In this document: positions 4,945 to 10,664 of the stretch, piece after piece
Numbering within the stretch: the first letter of the stretch is position 1
Layout of the letters: every line of letters starts with the position of its first letter
Assembly (NCBI GenBank): GCA_017629395.1
Contig: JAGBXH010000004.1
Span: 1-10,664 of the forward strand
Length of the DNA stretch: 10,664 nucleotides
Reading direction: 5' to 3'
DNA from: Clostridia bacterium
GTDB taxonomy: Bacteria > Bacillota > Clostridia > Oscillospirales > CAG-272
The notes under the pieces: generated by a model
Databases searched by the model: none
What the model was told of the DNA's origin: nothing
What the model saw: the letters and a program-made list of their open reading frames with translations, nothing else
Made by a program: the position numbers and the translations under genes

Positions 4945-6225
4945 ATGTCTTCTTACAAGATCGATACAAAATGCGTACAATCCGGCTACGATCCCGCCAA
5001 CGGCGAGCCCCGCGTGCTGCCTATCGTACAAAGCACCACCTATAAATACTCCGACGTTGACCACGTGGGAGATCTGTTCGACCTCAAGGCTGACGGTCAT
5101 ATGTATTCCCGTATCTCCAACCCCACCTTAGCTTGCGTGGAGGCAAAGATTGCGGATATGGAGGGCGGCGTTGGTGCCATGCTGGTTTCCTCGGGTCAGT
5201 CCGCAAGCCTGCTTTCCATTCTCAACATCACAAGTGCGGGTCAGAACTTTATCTCTATGTCCTCTATCTACGGCGGCACCATCAATCTCTTTGCCGTTAC
5301 GCTGCAGCGCATGGGCATTGAAGTACGTTTTGCAACGCCCGACATGACTGACGAGCAGATCGAAGCTCTCATCGACGAGAACACCCGTCTGTTCTTTGGA
5401 GAGACCGTGGCAAACCCTGCCCTGATCGTATTCGACATTGAAAGATATGCAAACCTTGCCCACAAGCACGGCATTCCGCTGATCGTGGACAACACCTTTG
5501 CCACCCCCGTGCTCTGCCGCCCCTTTGAGTTCGGTGCGGACATCGTGGTGCACTCCACCACCAAGTACATGGACGGTCATGCAACCGTTGTGGGCGGCGT
5601 GATCGTGGACAGCGGCAAGTTTGATTGGGAGGGCTCCGACAAGTTCCCCGAAATGAACGAGCCCGACGAATCCTATCACGGTGTGATCTATACCAAGCAG
5701 TTCGGAAACGCCAATGCCTACATCACCAAGGTGCGCGTACAGCTTTTGCGTGACCTGGGCTGCACCATGGCGGCACTCCCCGCATTCATTCTCAACCTTG
5801 GCTTGGAAACGCTTGCCGTCCGTATGGAAAAGCACTGCTCCAACGCGCTCAAGGTGGCAACCTACCTGCAAAATCACCCCAAGATCGATTGGGTATCCTA
5901 CCCCTCCCTGCCCGGCGACGCACAGTATGAGCTGGCGCAAAAGTACCTGCCCGACGGCTGCTGCGGCGTTATCTCCTTTGGCGTCAAGGGCGGCAGACAG
6001 GCATCCGTCAGACTCATGGACAGCCTGAAGCTGGCTGCCATCGTCGTCCACGTTGCAGACGCGCGCACCAGTGCCCTGCACCCCGCAAGCGCAACCCACA
6101 GACAGCTGACCGACGAACAGCTGATCGCCGCAGGCGTACGCCCTGAGCTGGTACGCTTCTCCGTCGGCATTGAAAACCCCGACGACATTATCGCAGACCT
6201 CGCGCAAGCGCTCGAGCAGGTCTAA
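4945..6225 (+). CDS. metY: O-acetyl-L-homoserine sulfhydrylase (PLP enzyme)
   Basis: The 426-residue enzyme replaces the acetyl group of O-acetylhomoserine with sulfide, giving homocysteine in the cytoplasm. It is a full-length Cys/Met-metabolism PLP enzyme. Visible are YSRISNP (54-60, phosphate-binding Arg56), SSGQSA (82-87), VDNTFATP (181-188, the Asp that contacts the PLP ring nitrogen) and the Schiff-base lysine in HSTTKYMDGH (Lys207). Also present are the substrate loop ADARTSALHPASATHRQL (371-388) and RFSVGIE (404-410, carboxylate-binding Arg). Length and the long insert around GKFDWEGSDKFPEMNEPDESYHG match sulfhydrylases rather than cystathionine synthases or lyases, which are near 380-400 residues. 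ATG 4945 is fixed by AAGGAGG (4930-4936) 8 bases ahead. The following metA makes the substrate, so the pair forms a complete two-step route from homoserine. Confidence 0.97.
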   Translation: MSSYKIDTKCVQSGYDPANGEPRVLPIVQSTTYKYSDVDHVGDLFDLKADGHMYSRISNPTLACVEAKIADMEGGVGAMLVSSGQSASLLSILNITSAGQNFISMSSIYGGTINLFAVTLQRMGIEVRFATPDMTDEQIEALIDENTRLFFGETVANPALIVFDIERYANLAHKHGIPLIVDNTFATPVLCRPFEFGADIVVHSTTKYMDGHATVVGGVIVDSGKFDWEGSDKFPEMNEPDESYHGVIYTKQFGNANAYITKVRVQLLRDLGCTMAALPAFILNLGLETLAVRMEKHCSNALKVATYLQNHPKIDWVSYPSLPGDAQYELAQKYLPDGCCGVISFGVKGGRQASVRLMDSLKLAAIVVHVADARTSALHPASATHRQLTDEQLIAAGVRPELVRFSVGIENPDDIIADLAQALEQV

Positions 6226-6249
6226 TACACGTATAAAGGAGCACATCCG

Positions 6250-7167
6250 ATGCCCATTAAAATTCCCAACAGGCTTCCCGCTACCACCACGCTGCTGGAG
6301 GAAAACATCTTTGTCATGACCGAGACGCGCGCCATTACGCAGGACATTCGTCCCTTGCGCGTGCTCATGCTCAATCTCATGCCGCAAAAGATCGTGACCG
6401 AAACGCAGATCGCGCGTCTGATCGGTAACACCCCTTTGCAGGTGGAGCTGGAGCTTCTGCAAACCGCCACGCACAAATCCACCCACACCTCGGGTGACCA
6501 TATGCTGGCATTTTACAAGACCTTTGACCAAGTACGCGATAAGCGTTACGACGGCATGATCATCACGGGTGCGCCCGTGGAGCAGATGCCCTTTGAAGAG
6601 GTGGACTACTGGCAGGAGCTTTGCGAGATCATGGAGTGGAGCAAGACCCACGTGACCAGCACCTTCCATATCTGCTGGGGTGCACAGGCAGGTCTTTACT
6701 ACCACTACGGCGTGCCGAAATACCCGCTTGACAAAAAGCTGTTCGGCGTGTACGAGCACTCGCTTGACTATAAGCGTTCGATTTTGTTCCGCGGCTTTGA
6801 CGACACCTTTAAGGTGCCCCATTCCCGCCACACCACCTGCCACCGCGAGGACATTGAAAAGGTGCCCGAGATCCGCATCTTAGCAAGCTCTCCCGAGGCG
6901 GGCGTATTCGCCTGCATGACCGAGCGCGGCAGACAGGTATTCATCACCGGTCACTCGGAATACGACGCGGATACACTCAAAAAGGAATACCTGCGCGACA
7001 AGAACGCGGGACTGCCCATTGAGCTGCCCAAGAACTACTTCCCCAACGACGACGAGACCTGCGAGCCCATCGTCAGCTGGCGTTCCTGCGCAAATCTTCT
7101 GTATTCCAACTGGCTCAACTACCTCGTTTACCAAACGACTCCCTATAACATTGAGGAAATTCAATAA
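6250..7167 (+). CDS. metA: Homoserine O-acyltransferase, MetA type, predicted acetyl-CoA specific
   Basis: This 305-residue cytoplasmic enzyme activates homoserine for methionine synthesis. It has the MetA glutamine-amidotransferase-like fold with acyl-enzyme Cys142 in CWGAQA, catalytic His235 and Glu237 in TGHSEYD, and the conserved start MPIKIPNRLPA. Though often annotated as homoserine O-succinyltransferase, the residue that decides the donor, at position 111, is Glu (GAPVEQMPFEEV). In Bacillus cereus MetA, Glu111 gives acetyl-CoA use and Gly gives succinyl-CoA use, so the product here should be O-acetylhomoserine. This fits the O-acetylhomoserine sulfhydrylase 24 bases upstream. The start is set by AAAGGAG (6235-6241) with 8-base spacing. 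The gene is full length and followed by a strong terminator 8 bases after the stop. Confidence 0.97.
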   Translation: MPIKIPNRLPATTTLLEENIFVMTETRAITQDIRPLRVLMLNLMPQKIVTETQIARLIGNTPLQVELELLQTATHKSTHTSGDHMLAFYKTFDQVRDKRYDGMIITGAPVEQMPFEEVDYWQELCEIMEWSKTHVTSTFHICWGAQAGLYYHYGVPKYPLDKKLFGVYEHSLDYKRSILFRGFDDTFKVPHSRHTTCHREDIEKVPEIRILASSPEAGVFACMTERGRQVFITGHSEYDADTLKKEYLRDKNAGLPIELPKNYFPNDDETCEPIVSWRSCANLLYSNWLNYLVYQTTPYNIEEIQ

Positions 7168-7175
7168 TTACGACC

Positions 7176-7205
7176 AAAAAGCCCTTGCTCGGCAAGGGCT
7201 TTTTT
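7176..7205. terminator. Bidirectional terminator between metA and the TasA-like gene
   Basis: GCCCTTGC (7181-7188) pairs with GCAAGGGC (7192-7199) over a 3-base loop, flanked by A5 (7176-7180) and T6 (7200-7205). Read either way it gives a GC-rich hairpin followed by a T-run, serving metA on the plus strand and the converging gene that ends at 7228 on the minus strand. Confidence 0.95.
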
Positions 7206-7227
7206 GATTGATACGTTTGTATGTCGT

Positions 7228-8676
7228 TTAATTTCCACCTAAAATATTATCGATCTTATCCTGCGCAACATTGATGTTATGCTCCAGATCCTGCACAACG
7301 GGACACAGCTGCGCTCTTGTAAGATTGGGCTTGGCTACGGGGTTTCCGTCACCATTCAACGTAAAGTAAGCAGATGCTCTTTCGTAAGCCTGCTCCACCT
7401 CCACAATACCCGTACCTGCAAAGGTGGTATCGTCGATCATCGTCTTAGCGCGGTTCAGCAGCGACTGGAACTCGGCAATCATTCGATTATCCACGGTTTG
7501 CACCAACGTTTTAAGATTGGTATTCTTTGCTACGTTGTAAGAATAATTTTCGGTCACCTTATACGTAGCGGCATCTGCCACCCAGTTGTCGGTTACGAAC
7601 GAGCCCGTACCGCCGGCAGTACCGTTATAGCTGACGATGGGTGCCTGACCCTTATACGTCTCACCAATCTTATACCAGTCACCCACGATGTTGCCGTTAG
7701 CATCTCTGTCGCAGGTAAATACCGTAACGTAAACGGGAGCATTCCCGTTTTTCTTGCTCAAGGGGTCTGTGGTCAGATACATTGTCATCTCACAGCCGTA
7801 TCCGTAGAACGGAACACCCTTATCGGGGTTCACGGCAACGTAATCGTCACCGGTATTTCTGTTTCCGTCCAGATTTTCGTGCTTGATAATGACAGTTGCA
7901 GGCTTGGTCTGTCCGTCGATCACCAGCTGAAGCTGTCCTGCAAACAGCGTGTTGATCGTCATAGCGTCATCCGAGGTTGCATCACCTACGTTACCCACGT
8001 AGTTGGACGTCCATTCCTGGCTGCCGTCATACTTATTATCCAAAACGTCCACAAGCGTTTGATAGGTGGAATTCGTGTTCAGAATATCCAGGAATTTATC
8101 GTGAACTGCTTCTACCGCCTCTGCTTCCGATTCTACGTTGATACCAAACTGATAGTTGATCAGCGTTTTGTACGTGTCGTTTTTACTCAAGCTGCTTCCT
8201 AACTTATAGGTAACGTTGAACTTCAGCGTACCGCCGTTCGCGCTGACAACCTTTCCCTCGGTAAATGTAGTAGAAACCTGTATCTGGCTGCCGGTGTTCC
8301 ACGTGCTCTCTGTGATCAGATCATTGTTGTACCCGGAGGCCTGTTTCTGATAGTACAGGGCTCTGAACGCATATTCTCGTTCGGTGTTGTTGAGCACCTC
8401 GATCTCATACGTAACGTAAGCCTCTGAGCCGGATTTCTCTTTTTTCATGGAATTGTTCACGGTGGTGGAATACTCAAGCGCATTCTGGGCGTAAGTATTC
8501 ATATTCGACTGCCCCTTGACTTTGATTCCGATGATGAACAAGCCCGACGGAATTTCGATCTCCGCAGAACCCGTCACGTTCATGGTATCTGTCAGGGCAG
8601 CATAGCCCATGGTCAAAAAGCAAAACATAAGGGAGAGTGCAATGCAAAGCACCGTTAAAGCTCCTTTAGTCATCAT
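7228..8676 (-). CDS. Secreted TasA-like protein with SipW-type signal peptide
   Basis: A 482-residue exported protein, probably a surface or matrix subunit. Residues 4-24 are a hydrophobic signal helix ending MGYAALTDTMNVTGSAEIE. The GYA-x-LTDT pattern just after the helix is typical of substrates of SipW-type signal peptidases, with cleavage expected near Ala26/Ala27. The mature protein starts with a beta-rich region (about 35-195) with alternating polar/hydrophobic strands, as in TasA/camelysin-like folds. Then come a helical segment (about 198-235), a second beta-rich Asn/Gly/Asp-rich region (about 245-385) and a helical C-terminus. No sortase motif, membrane anchor or lipobox is seen, so it is probably released or polymerised. 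The signal peptidase gene lies in the same run. Ribosome site AAAGGAGG is 5 bases from ATG 8676 and 8 from the next ATG at 8673; either may be the start. The similarity is judged from signal and layout, not an alignment. Confidence 0.8.
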   Translation of the reverse strand: MMTKGALTVLCIALSLMFCFLTMGYAALTDTMNVTGSAEIEIPSGLFIIGIKVKGQSNMNTYAQNALEYSTTVNNSMKKEKSGSEAYVTYEIEVLNNTEREYAFRALYYQKQASGYNNDLITESTWNTGSQIQVSTTFTEGKVVSANGGTLKFNVTYKLGSSLSKNDTYKTLINYQFGINVESEAEAVEAVHDKFLDILNTNSTYQTLVDVLDNKYDGSQEWTSNYVGNVGDATSDDAMTINTLFAGQLQLVIDGQTKPATVIIKHENLDGNRNTGDDYVAVNPDKGVPFYGYGCEMTMYLTTDPLSKKNGNAPVYVTVFTCDRDANGNIVGDWYKIGETYKGQAPIVSYNGTAGGTGSFVTDNWVADAATYKVTENYSYNVAKNTNLKTLVQTVDNRMIAEFQSLLNRAKTMIDDTTFAGTGIVEVEQAYERASAYFTLNGDGNPVAKPNLTRAQLCPVVQDLEHNINVAQDKIDNILGGN

Positions 8677-8699
8677 TACACCCTCCTTTCTTTCAGGCT

Positions 8700-10223
8700 T
8701 TATTTTTTTCTCTTGGTTTCCTCTGCCGGCGTTGTGGTCAACGCTGTTTCGGCATGGCGCTTGATAACGCCGATGATCTTTTTGATTGCATACGGATGCA
8801 GCGCGGGATCGATCTTGTGATTCTCATGCGCAACCGCTGCCTTTCTGATCACCTCTCTGTTCTTGTGCACGTCTCTGGTAGGAACAAGCACCATATCACC
8901 CTTTTCCAGCTGCTCGCCGTTGGGGTCATAGCGGTAGACCTTATTGTTCTTTGCCTTATCGGGCCAAACGACGCCGATGACTTCAATGCCTTCCTCAAGC
9001 TCTTCGTCGTCATCCTCCACGTAATTGACCTCCTCAAGCACAACGTCCGGCTCCGCCATAGCCTCGGCAACCTCTTCCTCGGGCACGCTCTCATCAAGCA
9101 GCACGACCTCCTCCTCGGGCTCCTTTTCAACGGGCTCACCGTAGATCTCGTCGTAATTGTCAACTCTGATAGCGTAAGTATAGAGGATCTTGGTATTGGT
9201 GGGAATGACAAACTCGGTCATGGTCTGGTCGAGATTTTCAAACATCAGGATGGGAGATTGAATGGTATCGCGGATACCAAGCATCTCAGTAAAGGTCTTG
9301 ATGGGCACGATCTGATATCCCTCGGTATCAAACTCACCCTCCATTTGCTGAATGAAGGAGCGGTACTGCGATACCAGCTTGCGCACCTTGTTGGTATAGT
9401 TGACGTCCTCGTTACGGGTAATATACACGAATACGGTCAGGAACGCTGCCTGAAGCACCGCGATCGAAAGCAGAATGATTGCCAGGATCAGAAATACGTT
9501 CTGGTTGATCGCACCGCTGCAAGCAAGCACCTTGCTCTGCCCTTCGGTGGTGCTGGAGGTGGAGAAAATGCTGAAATTCTCCTCGGTCAGAGGAACGTTC
9601 AGGGAAACGAAATAAGAATTTTCGTTGTTGTTTTCAAACTCCTCACAGCTGCTGAGCACGTTGACCGTCATGGTCACGACCAACGTAGAGGTCGTATCGC
9701 GCAAGCCGTAAGCATTGATAAACTCGGTTGCCAGAGCGTTGTACTTCTGATAATCAATGGCAACGCTCTTATTGATGCTCAGGCGATTGCCATCCTGCAC
9801 ACTCTCGCGGGTTTCCGGCAGGATCTCAAAGACGGGGGCGTAGATAAAGTCACCCGTGCTCTTATTTGCAACGATCATCTGTGCATCTACACGATAGGTG
9901 TAATCAAAGCCGACGTTCTCAGCATCCATGTTCAGCTTATACGCAAAATCGGCAGTGATGTCCTTGATCAGCGAAGAAACGTAGGATTGATCCTTCCCTA
10001 CAAAGTCCTGTTCAAAGAAGTTATTTTCCTTGAGGAAAACCTTGTAATCAACGCTGCCGTTCTCGGTATATTCAATGTAATAGGTGCGATTCATGCGCTC
10101 GTATACGGCAATGCCGACAAAAGCCATTGCCAGCACGACGGCAAGTGCGATGAGCTGCACAAGGATCCATTTTTTTCTGTTGCGCTTATATTCCTGGCGT
10201 CGCAGTCTTTCAGCCTCAGACAT
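8700..10223 (-). CDS. Two-pass membrane protein with DUF5305-like architecture and long acidic cytoplasmic tail
   Basis: The 507-residue protein has a basic N-terminus, membrane helix 1 (about 19-41), an extracytoplasmic domain of some 200 residues (42-241) and membrane helix 2 (about 242-268). A cytoplasmic region (270-355, including GYQIVPIKTFTEMLGIRD) follows. This layout matches DUF5305 proteins, known mostly as neighbours of SipW-type signal peptidases; their function is unknown. Beyond it is an unusual tail: a Glu/Val-rich linker (about 360-412, many EE and DDDEE runs), then a compact domain (413-490) with IEVIGVVWPD, KVYRYDPNGEQLEKGDMVLVPTRD and a basic helix ending KRKK. The GD-x-V-x-VPT pattern suggests a small beta-barrel. 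ATG 10223 is preceded by AAAAGGAG at 7 bases. It lies between the signal peptidase and the TasA-like gene and may help fibre export or signal surface assembly. Confidence 0.8.
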   Translation of the reverse strand: MSEAERLRRQEYKRNRKKWILVQLIALAVVLAMAFVGIAVYERMNRTYYIEYTENGSVDYKVFLKENNFFEQDFVGKDQSYVSSLIKDITADFAYKLNMDAENVGFDYTYRVDAQMIVANKSTGDFIYAPVFEILPETRESVQDGNRLSINKSVAIDYQKYNALATEFINAYGLRDTTSTLVVTMTVNVLSSCEEFENNNENSYFVSLNVPLTEENFSIFSTSSTTEGQSKVLACSGAINQNVFLILAIILLSIAVLQAAFLTVFVYITRNEDVNYTNKVRKLVSQYRSFIQQMEGEFDTEGYQIVPIKTFTEMLGIRDTIQSPILMFENLDQTMTEFVIPTNTKILYTYAIRVDNYDEIYGEPVEKEPEEEVVLLDESVPEEEVAEAMAEPDVVLEEVNYVEDDDEELEEGIEVIGVVWPDKAKNNKVYRYDPNGEQLEKGDMVLVPTRDVHKNREVIRKAAVAHENHKIDPALHPYAIKKIIGVIKRHAETALTTTPAEETKRKK

Positions 10224-10282
10224 GGGGTTTCTCCTTTTCTTTCGTGATGATATGCAAGACCCGAGGGCTTGCTTGCGAAATA

Positions 10283-10664
10283 TTATCGCTTGAATAAGCT
10301 ACGCATCCAAATGGTTGGGTAGCCGATATACGGAATTTTGTGATTGACAAAGCCTACGACGTCGGCACGGGTTATATAGCCCGCGTCAAGGTCCTCGTTG
10401 GCATCGCCCTTGGTATAGTACCTTGTGGTACCGTTGATGGTTTGTATGTCTGCAACTCGGTGAATGACCAAGGAGTTGTTTTTTTCAAACACAATGACCT
10501 GCCCTTCTTGAATGGGTTGGTCGTCAATTCTTTGGAAAATCGCGGCATCACCCTGATTGAGCTCACCCGTCATACTGGTGGTTGCTACAATCAGCAAGCC
10601 GTAGCGGAATTGATTGGAGATCAGCATGATCACGGGTATTGCCATAGCCAGCAACACAACCGAG
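10283..10664 (-). CDS. sipW: SipW/ER-type signal peptidase I, N-terminus beyond the window
   Basis: The reading frame stays open to the window edge, so the true start lies outside; a GTG at 10657 is not convincing as a start. What remains is the end of a membrane helix (MAIPVIMLISNQF), then the S26B motifs: catalytic Ser in VATTSMTGELNQGD, catalytic His in LVIHRV where bacterial type I enzymes have Lys, and the Asp-rich box YTKGDANEDLDAGYI. A Ser/His rather than Ser/Lys pair is the mark of the SipW/ER class, which processes TasA-like substrates. The box is followed by VVGFVNHKIPYIGYP, then the protein ends quickly with WMRSLFKR, leaving little room for a C-terminal membrane helix present in some relatives. 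It is 59 bases upstream of the DUF5305-like gene, in the same direction, and its likely substrate is the TasA-like protein. Confidence 0.9.
   Translation of the reverse strand, partial: SVVLLAMAIPVIMLISNQFRYGLLIVATTSMTGELNQGDAAIFQRIDDQPIQEGQVIVFEKNNSLVIHRVADIQTINGTTRYYTKGDANEDLDAGYITRADVVGFVNHKIPYIGYPTIWMRSLFKR

Noticed and set aside
4768..5100. Minus-strand 110-codon frame across the divergent promoter region
   Set aside because: It overlaps the start of metY and both promoters, and its sequence looks like translated intergenic DNA.
5128..6843. Long minus-strand open frame (571 codons) opposite metY and metA
   Set aside because: A shadow of GC-rich third positions in two well-conserved enzymes; the His/Val/Gly-rich translation resembles no protein family.
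8754..10247. Plus-strand open frame (497 codons) opposite the DUF5305-like gene
   Set aside because: The minus-strand product has membrane helices, a plausible architecture and a ribosome site; the plus-strand reading is its complement with no supporting signal.
10254..10272. Imperfect inverted repeat in the gap between sipW and the DUF5305-like gene
   Set aside because: Only five outer pairs with mismatches inside and no T-run; not enough for a terminator or operator call.

Overview
The window looks like chromosomal DNA of an anaerobic, gut-type member of the Bacillota, probably class Clostridia. The basis is strong AGGAGG-type ribosome sites, short U-tailed intrinsic terminators, a two-gene SufC/SufB-type Fe-S system, a clostridial DUF5662 protein, and a SipW/TasA-like surface module. 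I cannot name the genus. I see no tRNA, rRNA, CRISPR array, transposase or prophage gene.

Layout. (1) 63-688, plus strand: a near-consensus promoter, then a transcript that should begin exactly on the 5' arm of a long closing stem. The candidate structured RNA (98-278) ends in a canonical terminator, which lies directly before a strong ribosome site and an unrecognised 130-residue ORF. (2) 741-4720, minus strand: a compact six-gene series reading two PlsC-type acyltransferases, sufC, a sufB-like scaffold, a DUF5662 protein and a small membrane peptide. It is served by a promoter near 4762-4790 and ends at a terminator at 697-723. (3) 4868-7205, plus strand: metY (O-acetylhomoserine sulfhydrylase) and metA (homoserine acyltransferase carrying the acetyl-CoA-type Glu111). 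Together they form the direct-sulfhydrylation route to homocysteine and end at a bidirectional terminator. (4) 7228-10664, minus strand: a SipW-type signal peptidase cut by the window edge, a two-pass DUF5305-like protein and a secreted TasA-like protein. This is probably a surface-fibre or matrix module.

The strongest regulatory signal is between blocks 2 and 3. The two divergent promoters carry an identical 16-bp box in perfect inverted orientation. In both, the same TTGCAA -35 element sits at the same place within the box, 17 bp from the -10. Both predicted start sites lie outside the repeat, so it should act as DNA, presumably as an operator for one regulator that jointly controls sulfur assimilation and the lipid/Fe-S operon.

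The best candidates for something undescribed are the 5' structured RNA with its orphan ORF, and this shared divergent operator. The SipW/DUF5305-like/TasA-like module, with an unusual cytoplasmic extension, is a further point of interest.
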